Below are positions 17,053 through 25,192 of a stretch of 64,000 nucleotides of DNA, in pieces. The notes under the pieces are model-generated. The model was given only the letters and a program-made list of their open reading frames with translations, made no database searches and was not told the DNA's origin. Positions within the stretch are counted from its first letter, which is position 1, and the number at the start of each line of letters is the position of its first letter. The translations under genes were made by a program, and so were the position numbers. This DNA is from Flavobacteriaceae bacterium Ap0902 (lineage in GTDB: Bacteria; Bacteroidota; Bacteroidia; Flavobacteriales; Weeksellaceae). Location of the stretch: positions 1-64,000 of the forward strand of contig WTFG01000005.1 in NCBI GenBank assembly GCA_009835005.1, in the 5' to 3' direction.

Positions 17053-17929
17053 ATTAGCAGCCATAGATGTAGGATCAAATGCCATGAGGTTATTGGTAAA
17101 TACGATTTATGATAATGGAGAACAGGTTACATTTAATAAAACTAGTCTAGTCAGAGCCCCCATTCGTTTGGGTAGAGATGCATTTACCATACAAGGAATT
17201 TCATCAGATAATAAAGAGCGTATGCTCAAAGCGATGAAAGCCTTTAGACTTTTGATGGATGTGCATGGGATAGAAGATTATTCTGCCTATGCCACATCTG
17301 CGATGAGGGAAATAGAGGATTCTAAAAAGATTGTAAAAGCTATTAAAAAAGAAGCTGGTATTGAATTAGAAATTATAGATGGCCAGAAAGAAGGGAACAT
17401 CATCTTTGAAACCGAACTCAAAGAATATGTGAAAGATGATAACAATTATCTATATGTAGATGTAGGAGGTGGTTCTACAGAATGCACATTGCTCACAAAT
17501 AATAAAGTTGTAACCAGTAAATCCTTTAGAGTAGGAACGGTACGTTGGTTAGAAGGCAGAGTGGGAATGGATTATTTAGAAAAAAAAGTAAAACCTTGGA
17601 TTATAGAAAATTGTGGTTCTTTAAAGCACATAGAATTAATAGGCTCTGGAGGTAATATTAACTTTATTTATAAACAATCAGACACCAAGAAAGGCAAACC
17701 ATTATCCAATAGATATTTAAATAAACAACGAAAGATTATCTCTGCCTTGTCATTTGAAGATAGATTGACAGTCTATAACATGAAAGAAGATCGTGCGGAT
17801 GTTATTGTTCCAGCACTTGAAATCTATTGTTCTGTTATGCGATATGCAAAAGCTAGACAGATTCATGTGCCCAAAATTGGACTTGCAGATGGCATGATAC
17901 AATATATGTATCACCACAAAACATATTAA
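17039..17929 (+). CDS. ppx: Exopolyphosphatase, Ppx/GppA family
   Basis: A 296-residue ASKHA-fold phosphatase. The phosphate-1 loop is LAAIDVGSNAMRLLV at the N-terminus and the phosphate-2 motif is YVDVGGGSTE (about residues 139-148), followed by GSGGNINF. It is shorter than E. coli Ppx (about 510) and lacks the C-terminal HD-like domain, as in many short Ppx/GppA proteins. Overlap with ppk1 by 14 bases implies translational coupling. It may act on polyphosphate or on pppGpp. Confidence 0.9.
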   Translation: MKVTKLAAIDVGSNAMRLLVNTIYDNGEQVTFNKTSLVRAPIRLGRDAFTIQGISSDNKERMLKAMKAFRLLMDVHGIEDYSAYATSAMREIEDSKKIVKAIKKEAGIELEIIDGQKEGNIIFETELKEYVKDDNNYLYVDVGGGSTECTLLTNNKVVTSKSFRVGTVRWLEGRVGMDYLEKKVKPWIIENCGSLKHIELIGSGGNINFIYKQSDTKKGKPLSNRYLNKQRKIISALSFEDRLTVYNMKEDRADVIVPALEIYCSVMRYAKARQIHVPKIGLADGMIQYMYHHKTY

Positions 17930-17994
17930 ATGATTCAATCATAAGTATCACCTTTTGGAAAAATCTTTGTACTATACAATATAAACCTAAGATT

Positions 17995-18717
17995 ATGAAT
18001 AAATATCAAAACAGAGTAGCATACATCACAGGCGGAACCAAGGGAATCGGTTTTGGTGTCGCTAAATATTTGGTAGAAAAGGGTATGCGTGTAGCCATAT
18101 CTGGTAGAAATTTAGAAGATGCGCAAGCAGCAGCCAAGGAATTATCCCATGATGATAAACGCGTATTAGGTATATCCTCTGATGTTTCTGCTTTATCAGA
18201 TGAAAAATCAGCAGTAAAGAAGATATTAAATAAATTCGGGCAATTGGATGTAGTTTTAGCCAATGCCGGTGTAGGATACTTTAAACCTGTATATGAACTA
18301 GAAGACTCTGAATGGCATCAAATGCTAGACACCAATTTAACAGGATGTTTTCATACCTTAAAAGCAAGTTTTGAGGCATTAAAAGCATCTAAAGGATATT
18401 ACCTCACTTTATCAAGTCTAGCAGGAACTAATTTTTTTCCAAAAGGTGCGGGATACAATGCTTCCAAGTTTGGCGTTGTTGGTTTTACACAAGCAGCCAT
18501 GTTAGATCTCAGGGAATTCGATATCAAAGTTTCTACAATTATGCCAGGTTCTGTAAAATCTTATTTTAACAATCATGAGCCCAATGATAAAGATGATTGG
18601 AAAATTCAGCCAGAAGATATTGGCCAAATAGTTTGGGATTTATTAAATATACATCCAAGGACTCTGCCAAGTAAGATAGAAGTTAGACCTACGCGTCCAG
18701 ATCTAAAAGATAAATAA
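17995..18717 (+). CDS. Short-chain dehydrogenase/reductase
   Basis: A 240-residue SDR. Cofactor-binding motif TGGTKGIGFG (residues 12-21), NAG motif LANAGVGY, catalytic Ser in LSSLAG, and catalytic YNASK. An Arg in the second strand end (SGRN) favours NADP(H). The substrate cannot be deduced; such 3-oxoacyl-ACP-reductase-like SDRs are numerous. It lies 65 bases after ppx, and an AATCTTTG element around 17960 could be its own promoter. Confidence 0.85.
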   Translation: MNKYQNRVAYITGGTKGIGFGVAKYLVEKGMRVAISGRNLEDAQAAAKELSHDDKRVLGISSDVSALSDEKSAVKKILNKFGQLDVVLANAGVGYFKPVYELEDSEWHQMLDTNLTGCFHTLKASFEALKASKGYYLTLSSLAGTNFFPKGAGYNASKFGVVGFTQAAMLDLREFDIKVSTIMPGSVKSYFNNHEPNDKDDWKIQPEDIGQIVWDLLNIHPRTLPSKIEVRPTRPDLKDK

Positions 18718-18720
18718 TAT

Positions 18721-18752
18721 TTAATCTTTTTTATGCTTAAATTAAAGATTAA
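18721..18752 (+). terminator. Possible weak terminator after the SDR gene
   Basis: Inverted repeat TTAATCTTT (18721-18729) / AAAGATTAA (18744-18752) right after the SDR stop. It is AT-rich without a following T run, so this is a tentative call. Confidence 0.35.
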
Positions 18753-18847
18753 GTAGCTAATTTTTTAGACTAATTAAACCTATGTGTTCAATTTAATGAA
18801 AAGTTTTAACATAAAAAGGATTATTTTTTTCAATTATTATTATAAAA

Positions 18848-19339
18848 ATTAAACCAATAAAAAAGACATTTTTATTAAGTTCTCTAGCTGCCATGGTTTT
18901 GACAGTTTCATGTGACCCAGGCGCTAAACCAGTACAGGAAGAAGACACCACATCAGAAGAATTATTAGAAGGTGATGCAACGCCGTCTCAATATCAAGGG
19001 AGCACGGGCGTGGTAGATGATGACAATAACAACATGGTGGCAGATGAGAACATCCAGTTAAAGAAACAGGAATTTAAAGGATCTTTTGCAACGCCAGAAA
19101 CGCAAAATTATGAATTAACAGTCATAGAATCAGATGAATATAGTTTCCGTTTAGAATCTGCCACACCAGAAGTAAAGTATATAGTGACCAGCAACCAAGG
19201 GGATGTAGTCATTGAACAAACATCAGAAACCAAAACCGTAACATTGGAACCTGGGGATTATGTGATTACTGCGACCTTAGACCTGCCAGAAGGAGCCACA
19301 GCAGAACCAGAAACAGAATTCATAATCTACATAGATTAA
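18848..19339 (+). CDS. Lipoprotein of unknown function, apparently starting at ATT
   Basis: The frame encodes a clear lipoprotein signal: KPIKKTFLLSSLAAM then VLTVSC followed by DPG, with lipobox LTVSC. The first ATG (18893) falls inside the hydrophobic core and would leave no charged n-region. The only position giving a proper leader is ATT at 18848 (giving an initiator plus KPIKK), and no ATG, GTG or TTG lies between it and the upstream stop at 18812. After the lipobox come an acidic linker and about 80 residues resembling a small beta-sandwich domain (repeated strand-like segments such as YELTVIESDEYSFRL and GDYVITATLDLPEG). Probably inner- or outer-membrane anchored. Function unknown. Confidence 0.6.
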   Translation: MKPIKKTFLLSSLAAMVLTVSCDPGAKPVQEEDTTSEELLEGDATPSQYQGSTGVVDDDNNNMVADENIQLKKQEFKGSFATPETQNYELTVIESDEYSFRLESATPEVKYIVTSNQGDVVIEQTSETKTVTLEPGDYVITATLDLPEGATAEPETEFIIYID

Positions 19340-19431
19340 ATATTTTTGGAGATATAAGTTTTAATTAATAAGTTTTTTAATAAACTTGGTGGAAACCGGG
19401 GATATTTGATTTACGTTAAATTCTAATATAC

Positions 19432-20094
19432 TCACCATTTTATAGGCGTTTTTCCATGGTTTTCTAAATAGGCATTGGCTCTAGAAAACTGTTTACTACC
19501 AAGAAACCCTTTGTGCGCAGAGAAAGGCGAAGGATGCGTAGAAGTAAGGATTAGATGCCTATCCTGATCAATTAAACTCATTTTTTCTTTAGCAAAATTA
19601 CCCCAAAGCATAAAAACCACATGTTCACAGTTTTCAGAAACTTTTTCTATCACTTTATCTGTAAACTGCATCCATCCACTTTTTTGGTGCGAAGAAGGCT
19701 CGCCCGCTCTCACCGTCAAAGAAGCATTTAATAGAAACACCCCTTGCGTGGCCCAGCGTTCCAAATTTCCGTTATTTGGGGGAGGCGTACCAAGGTCAGA
19801 TTCAATTTCCTTAAAGATATTTATGAGACTCTTTGGCGTGGGGATTCCCAATGGCACAGAAAAACTCAAACCATGCGCTTGTCCTGGCCCATGATAAGGA
19901 TCTTGCCCCAAAATCACCACTTTTATATCCTCAGGCGCTACCGTGTCAAAAGCATTAAAGATTAACTTCCCAGGAGGATATACCTTCTTGGTCGCGTATT
20001 CGCTTTTCACGAAACTCACTAATTCCTTAAAATAAGTTTTCTCAAACTCATCCTTCAAAAGTTCCTTCCAAGCAGGAGATATCTTTACGTCCAT
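19432..20094 (-). CDS. ung: Uracil-DNA glycosylase
   Basis: A 220-residue family 1 UDG that removes uracil from DNA. The water-activating loop [18 protein letters not shown] (catalytic Asp in GQDPYH) and the minor-groove leucine loop region [11 protein letters not shown] are both intact. Length is typical (about 220). It is convergent with the preceding lipoprotein and stands alone. Confidence 0.97.
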   Translation of the reverse strand: MDVKISPAWKELLKDEFEKTYFKELVSFVKSEYATKKVYPPGKLIFNAFDTVAPEDIKVVILGQDPYHGPGQAHGLSFSVPLGIPTPKSLINIFKEIESDLGTPPPNNGNLERWATQGVFLLNASLTVRAGEPSSHQKSGWMQFTDKVIEKVSENCEHVVFMLWGNFAKEKMSLIDQDRHLILTSTHPSPFSAHKGFLGSKQFSRANAYLENHGKTPIKW

Positions 20095-20192
20095 GGGGTT
20101 TAATTTTGGTTTAAAGATAAAGACAATATATCAATTAGGGCGATTATACGGGCTATCCATTCCAATTCCGCAGGAATCTGCTTATAAATAAT

Positions 20193-20233
20193 AGGGCTGT
20201 AAAGAGCTTCCATTCGGTCGCTTTTACAGCCCT
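20193..20233. terminator. Strong hairpin upstream of ung
   Basis: Perfect 11-bp inverted repeat AGGGCTGTAAA (20193-20203) / TTTACAGCCCT (20223-20233) followed by TTATTTA. It sits 98 bases upstream of ung with no plus-strand gene feeding it, so it may be a repeat-borne hairpin rather than a working terminator. Confidence 0.5.
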
Positions 20234-20426
20234 TTATTTATTGGCGCATCTTCCCTTACGGGATTTCCATTGCTATCCCTATCGCTGGTGTGGTTGATGA
20301 TTTAATAGTTAGTGGTTGATGGTTTAAGTAGCTAGTCTACTCTCTCACTTCTTTATTCTTTGTTCTTTTCTCTTTCTTCATTTTTATATAATGTAATCAA
20401 TGAAAAACGTCCGTCATATTGCATCG

Positions 20427-20575
20427 GTCACATTGAGTTGAATTTCCTTGAAAAGGAAATTTGTATCGAAATGGCCCCAGATAAGAACTACAATCTGCTA
20501 TAAAATACTCTCAGTCCTGCACGTTAAAACACTTCGATACCAATTTTTCTCACGAAAAATTCACCTCAGTGTGAC
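20427..20575. repeat. Imperfect long inverted repeat, flavobacterial GTCACATTGAG type
   Basis: The left arm begins GTCACATTGAG (20427-20437) and the right arm ends CTCAGTGTGAC (20565-20575). Pairing continues inward (GTATCGAA near 20462 against TTCGATAC near 20533). The roughly 149-base unit has the form of the non-coding palindromic repeats scattered through many Flavobacteriia chromosomes. Family membership is from memory; copy number cannot be tested in one window. Confidence 0.6.
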
Positions 20576-20830
20576 GGGTGCACTTTTTAGATTCAAACCA
20601 CAGGAAATAATAATTAATTCTTCTCCCTACTAACTTCTTTCTGTCTTTTTTTCCCGTAAAAAAGAAACAAGTATCAAATATTCTATCTTTTCTCTTCCTT
20701 CCTTCCTCTTAAAAATGAGCCCTTGAACAAACTTCAGGGAATCAGACGGTATAAATGTAGGAATGACACGAAATCCCTTGCGGTCATGATAGAGCAAAGT
20801 AGCCCGGAGGAGGGATGCGCTAACAAAATA

Positions 20831-20880
20831 CAGCATATAAGAGTGGAGCGAATGCGGAACTCCTTCTATGCTGATTTTTT
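20831..20880 (+). terminator. Orphan terminator-like hairpin
   Basis: CAGCATA (20831-20837) pairs with TATGCTG (20867-20873), with an inner GGAG/CTCC stem, and is followed by ATTTTTT. It looks like an intrinsic terminator for a plus-strand transcript, but no protein gene lies upstream. Confidence 0.4.
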
Positions 20881-21018
20881 GTAAGCAGACCTGTGAGGAC
20901 TACTTGGGATAGCATGATTTACCGCCCAAAAAATTGTAAAAGTGATAAAGGCTACATGAGTGAGATGTTTTATAGAATCTGCAATTTACTTTTCTTAAAG
21001 TTATTAACGGTTAAGGGG

Positions 21019-21049
21019 TTTCATACCATTTAAAAACCTATTATTTTTG
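21019..21049 (+). promoter_or_regulatory. Bacteroidota-type promoter directly at the mutS2 start
   Basis: TTTC (21019-21022), 19 bases, then TATTTTTG (21042-21049), matching the -33/-7 (TTTG / TANNTTTG) pattern. The mutS2 ATG is at 21055, only 5 bases further, so the message would be leaderless or nearly so if this promoter is used. Confidence 0.5.
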
Positions 21050-21054
21050 CAGGA

Positions 21055-23211
21055 ATGAATATTCCCAATAAAACATTAGAAGATTTAGAGTTCGATAAGG
21101 TCTTGCAGGAGGTGATGAAGTATGCCAAGACGGATCGGGTAAAAAAAGTGATTCTCAAGACCAAACCTATTGCCAATTACAAACAAGCGATTTTTAGATT
21201 AAATGCGACCAATGAATTTCTTTCTGGTTTGCAAGGGGAAAATCGTTTTCCATTTGCGGATTATGATGATATACGAGAGGATTTAGAGAAATTATCGGTA
21301 GAGAATTATCGTATGCCTGCGACTTCGTTTTTGGCGATTCGTGGTCACATGATGCAGATTCAGGAACTCACTAAGTTTTTGGGTACTTTTCAAGAATATT
21401 TTCCTGTTTTTTATGATAGAATCAATCGTATTCATTTTGAAAAAGAAATTTTAACGCAGATTAATCAGATTTTTGATAAGAAGGGTGAGATCAAGGATGG
21501 TGCAAGCCCAGAATTACGTGCCATAAGAAAGCAGATGAAAATTGTGTATCAACAATTGTCTGATCGCTTTAACGGGGCCATGAAAGCTAACCGCGAATAT
21601 TTAGCGGATATTGGAGAGTCTTTGGTGGACGGGAAACGGGTATTGGCGATAAGTGCCATGCATAGGAAGAAAGTAGCAGGTCGTTTTGTGGGCTCTAGTA
21701 AAACGGGTTCTATTGCTTTTATAGAACCAGAGTCTGTGTTGAAATCTCAGCGAGAATATGATGAGTTAAAAGAGGAGGAAAAGAATGAAATTGATAAGAT
21801 TTTACGGGTATTAACGGCTTTGTTGGCGGAGTTTCAGCCTGAATTAATTTCTTATCAGAATTTCTTGTTTCAATTAGATTTAATTGCTTCTCAGGCTAAA
21901 TATGCTTTGGAAATCAATGGGTTGCTACCTAATTTAAATTTTGAGAAGAAAACGCATTTAATCAATGCCTATCATCCACTTTTGTGGTCTAAGCATCATA
22001 AAGAAGGCAAGGAAATTCATCCCCAAACGATTTCTTTTGACCCAGCGCATCGTATTATGGTGATTTCTGGGCCTAATGCTGGGGGTAAAAGTATTACATT
22101 GAAGACCATAGGGCTTTTACAAGTTATGATGCAGAGTGGAATTTTGGTGCCTGTCCATGAGAAAAGCCACATGACTTTTTATGAAAATATTTTTACAGAT
22201 ATTGGCGATAATCAATCGATAGAAAATCAATTGAGTACGTATTCTTATCGTCTAAAGCAGATGCAATATTTCTTGCAGAAGTCTGATGCAGAGACTTTCT
22301 TATTGATTGATGAGTTTGGTACAGGGTCTGATCCTGAGTTGGGTGGGGCTTTGGCAGAAGTTTTCTTAGAAGAGTTTTATGAAATGGAGGCTTTTGGTGT
22401 TTTTACCACGCATTATACTAATATCAAGATTTTGGTAGAGAATTTAGAGGCGGCCACCAATGCTTCTATGCTTTTTGATGAGAAATCACTAGAACCTTTG
22501 TTTGCGCTAGAAGTGGGGCAGGCGGGTAGTTCTTTTACTTTTGAGGTGGCACAGAAAAACAGAATTCCTTTCCGTTTGATTAATCGTGCCAAGAAAAAGA
22601 TTGAACGCAATAAAGTAAGGCTAGACAAAACGATTTTGAAACTACAGCAAGAGAAACATGATATTCAAAAAACAAAGAATAGCCTGAAAGAAATTCATTC
22701 TCAATCAGAGGAAGAGAAGGAGCAATTAGAGCAAACGCATGAAAAGATTCAGGCGAAATTGGTGGATTTTCAACGCTTATATGAAAAGGAGCAACGCCAT
22801 ATTCAACTTGGGAAAAAGGTGGATGAATTGGCAGATAATTACCACAAGAGAAGGAGTAAAAGACGCCTGATCGATGAATTCTTGAAGATTGTGGCAATGG
22901 AAAATGCGAAGAAACCAGCGCCCAAAGAATTTGTAAAGGCTAAAAAGAAAGAAAAAGCGGTTCAAAATAAATTAAAACAGGATTTAGCCAAGAATTCTGA
23001 TAAAATAGAGGAGATTCAGCAAAAGATTAAAAAGAAAGAAAAAGAAGAGGTTAAGAAAAAAGCAGATTCCTTGAAATTGAATGATCGGGTTCGGATTAAA
23101 GATAGTACGAGCGTGGGAACGGTAGAGAAAATAGAAGGGGACAGTGTTTTTATTAATTATGGAACTTTTAGAACCAAAATCAATATTTTTGAGGTGGAGA
23201 AAGTAGGTTAA
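21055..23211 (+). CDS. MutS2-family DNA-binding ATPase without Smr domain
   Basis: A 718-residue MutS-like protein. The ABC-type ATPase is intact: Walker A GPNAGGKSITLKT (about residues 341-353) and Walker B FLLIDEFGTGSDP. The lever and core helices precede it, and a long Lys/Glu coiled coil (about 520-670) follows. It ends in a small KOW-like barrel (LKLNDRVRIKDSTSVGTVEKI to the C-terminus). Classical MutS2 has an extra C-terminal Smr nuclease of about 80 residues; none is visible here. MutS2 proteins act on branched recombination intermediates or rescue collided ribosomes; which applies to the Smr-less type is unclear. Confidence 0.9.
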   Translation: MNIPNKTLEDLEFDKVLQEVMKYAKTDRVKKVILKTKPIANYKQAIFRLNATNEFLSGLQGENRFPFADYDDIREDLEKLSVENYRMPATSFLAIRGHMMQIQELTKFLGTFQEYFPVFYDRINRIHFEKEILTQINQIFDKKGEIKDGASPELRAIRKQMKIVYQQLSDRFNGAMKANREYLADIGESLVDGKRVLAISAMHRKKVAGRFVGSSKTGSIAFIEPESVLKSQREYDELKEEEKNEIDKILRVLTALLAEFQPELISYQNFLFQLDLIASQAKYALEINGLLPNLNFEKKTHLINAYHPLLWSKHHKEGKEIHPQTISFDPAHRIMVISGPNAGGKSITLKTIGLLQVMMQSGILVPVHEKSHMTFYENIFTDIGDNQSIENQLSTYSYRLKQMQYFLQKSDAETFLLIDEFGTGSDPELGGALAEVFLEEFYEMEAFGVFTTHYTNIKILVENLEAATNASMLFDEKSLEPLFALEVGQAGSSFTFEVAQKNRIPFRLINRAKKKIERNKVRLDKTILKLQQEKHDIQKTKNSLKEIHSQSEEEKEQLEQTHEKIQAKLVDFQRLYEKEQRHIQLGKKVDELADNYHKRRSKRRLIDEFLKIVAMENAKKPAPKEFVKAKKKEKAVQNKLKQDLAKNSDKIEEIQQKIKKKEKEEVKKKADSLKLNDRVRIKDSTSVGTVEKIEGDSVFINYGTFRTKINIFEVEKVG

Positions 23212-23283
23212 TTAAGATTTAATTTCTTTTTATTGCCAAGTAGTCAACCGTAAAATAACTATTTTTACTATAAATTATCTATT

Positions 23284-23967
23284 ATGCACAAAATCATCGC
23301 CATCGATGGCCATTCTTCTACAGGGAAAAGTTCACTTTCTAAACAGATATCTAAACAACTAGGGTTTATACATATAGATACAGGAGCTATGTACCGAGCG
23401 ATTACTTTGTTTGCCATGCGCCATGGTTTCTTAGAAAATGGCGAAGTAGATAAGATGGGTTTGATAGAGAAATTGGATGAAATTGATATTAAATTTGATT
23501 ATAATGCCGCAACAGAAAAGAATGAAATCATCTTAAACGGCGAAAATGTAGAAAAAGAAATCAGAACAATGGAGGTTTCTAACAATGTAAGCCCGATTGC
23601 CAAGATTGATGAAGTAAGAACTTTGCTCGTGAAGATTCAGCGGGCTTTGGCACAAGAAGATGGTATTGTGATGGATGGTAGAGACATTGGCACGGTGGTT
23701 TTCCCCGATGCACCTGTGAAGATTTTTTTGACAGCTAGTGCCCATGTTCGCGCACAAAGACGTTATGATGAACTAAAGGCAAAAGGCGTTGATGTAACTT
23801 TAGAAGAAGTGACGGCTAACGTAAATGCTAGGGACAAAATGGATTCTGAAAGAGCCAATTCGCCCTTAAAAAAGGCAGAAGACGCTGTAGAAGTAAACAA
23901 TGATGATCTGAATGCAGAGGAAACGGTAGAGGCAGTTTTGAAGATTATTAAAGAAAAATTAGGATAA
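23284..23967 (+). CDS. cmk: Cytidylate kinase
   Basis: A 227-residue nucleoside monophosphate kinase that phosphorylates (d)CMP. P-loop IDGHSSTGKSSLSKQ at residues 6-20, DTGAMYRA substrate loop just after it, and VMDGRDIGTVVFP with the CMP-binding Arg-Asp. The Gly-His-Ser-Ser variant of the P-loop is typical of Bacteroidota Cmk. It stands alone, 72 bases after mutS2. Confidence 0.96.
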   Translation: MHKIIAIDGHSSTGKSSLSKQISKQLGFIHIDTGAMYRAITLFAMRHGFLENGEVDKMGLIEKLDEIDIKFDYNAATEKNEIILNGENVEKEIRTMEVSNNVSPIAKIDEVRTLLVKIQRALAQEDGIVMDGRDIGTVVFPDAPVKIFLTASAHVRAQRRYDELKAKGVDVTLEEVTANVNARDKMDSERANSPLKKAEDAVEVNNDDLNAEETVEAVLKIIKEKLG

Positions 23968-24020
23968 TCTTTCTTACGTACTTATACCCAAATAAATGGA
24001 AATCTAAATACAGGATAGAT

Positions 24021-25004
24021 TCATAATTTCATTTTAGCCATAGCTTTCAAAATCTTTTTTTCTTTTACTTTCCAAATTCCATTCTCTGTCAAGAAATATA
24101 AATGTTTCCCACCTCTTCCCACGGTAATAATTTCTTTATTTTTTAAATCTTCTGGCGCTTTTAATAATGCATTATTCAATAAAACACCTGCAGTCTCATG
24201 GGGATTAAATATTTCTGCCGCATGTTCATGTTGGTTTAATTCTTTTGCATTGAGTACAATAGAACCTAAATCTGTAAGCATTAAATATTGATCGTTTTTT
24301 AATCTGAAAATTTGCCTCACTTTGTTGGACTGGTCTCCCACATAAGAAAAAGTAGGGAATTCACTCATAGAACCCTTGTCCTTGATGTAGGTAATGTGTT
24401 CTGGCATTACCACCCAAATATTACCTAAATCATCTACAAATAGTTTCTCCACTAAATTATCTGGTAATCCGTGTCCGCTGTGAGCCTCTTCTGTATACCG
24501 CACATAATCATTTGTGTCTATCATGATTCTATATAGTCCATAATCCGTCCCTATATACATATTCCTGTCCTTACTCCCTTGGATGGTGTAATTCACCGTG
24601 GCCTTGAAGATTGGGTTAAACGCGTAAGGATTTTCTGAACTTTGCTTATATGCGCCATTAAAAAAACTTACCAGCCACACCAGATCATCTGCATCTTTGG
24701 TGATTCCAACAATTTTATCATTCTCAAACAGCGATTTTTTTAATCGATAATCTGATAAGTTGTATATGGATAATCCATTGGATCCAGCAACCCAAATTTC
24801 ATCGTTTTGGATAATGGCATCATTTACTTCATTATTAAAGGAGATTTTAGCCGTTAATTCATTCTTTTTTGAAACTTCAAACAATTGATTATTTTGAATT
24901 AAATAAGCTTTTTTGTCTTTGAACAAAAACTGAGATACTGCCGTTTGAGCGTTACAATGAATCATGATCCATAAAGCGATAAAAATGAAATAAATCTTTT
25001 GCAT
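24021..25004 (-). CDS. Secreted beta-propeller-like protein of unknown function
   Basis: A 327-residue protein with an N-terminal signal peptide (KIYFIFIALWIMIHC, cleavage near NAQ at about residue 20). The body has repeated short strands with motifs such as DEIWVAGSNGLSIYN, MYIGTDYGLYRI and LGNIWVVMP. These resemble the two-component-regulator propeller blades (NIWVGT-type) found in Bacteroidota sensors, but no kinase or DNA-binding domain follows. It is probably a periplasmic or surface propeller. Convergent with cmk and divergent from the alkaline phosphatase gene. Specific role unknown. Confidence 0.6.
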   Translation of the reverse strand: MQKIYFIFIALWIMIHCNAQTAVSQFLFKDKKAYLIQNNQLFEVSKKNELTAKISFNNEVNDAIIQNDEIWVAGSNGLSIYNLSDYRLKKSLFENDKIVGITKDADDLVWLVSFFNGAYKQSSENPYAFNPIFKATVNYTIQGSKDRNMYIGTDYGLYRIMIDTNDYVRYTEEAHSGHGLPDNLVEKLFVDDLGNIWVVMPEHITYIKDKGSMSEFPTFSYVGDQSNKVRQIFRLKNDQYLMLTDLGSIVLNAKELNQHEHAAEIFNPHETAGVLLNNALLKAPEDLKNKEIITVGRGGKHLYFLTENGIWKVKEKKILKAMAKMKL

Positions 25005-25192
25005 AAAGCTTTTTTTAAAGAATTAAATACAAATAAAACGATTTTAGGTAATCTATATATCTCTTTGTGAAATAATAACCTACACTTAAACTTCATAACC
25101 TTAAAATAACAATATCGTAAACAACGCATAAACTTAAATTCATCTTTGTGGTAAACGGCTTTTATACATTTGAATATCAAAAAAATATCAAG

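Larger units (their letters stand above)
20095..21041. other. 950-base gene-free region rich in inverted repeats
   Basis: No convincing gene on either strand; the short open frames (about 60-70 codons) have low-complexity or repeat-derived translations. It contains a 38-54-base hairpin at 20193-20233, an imperfect inverted-repeat element at 20427-20575, a terminator-like hairpin at 20831-20880, and fragments such as GGGATTTCC/GCTATCC near 20270 and GGGATAGCA near 20907 that look like degenerate copies of intergenic repeat modules common in flavobacterial genomes. Confidence 0.6.

Noticed and set aside
20448-20836. Short open frames of 61 and 68 codons in the 20 kb gap
   Set aside because: They lie within the inverted-repeat region, overlap repeat fragments, have no family character and no start context.
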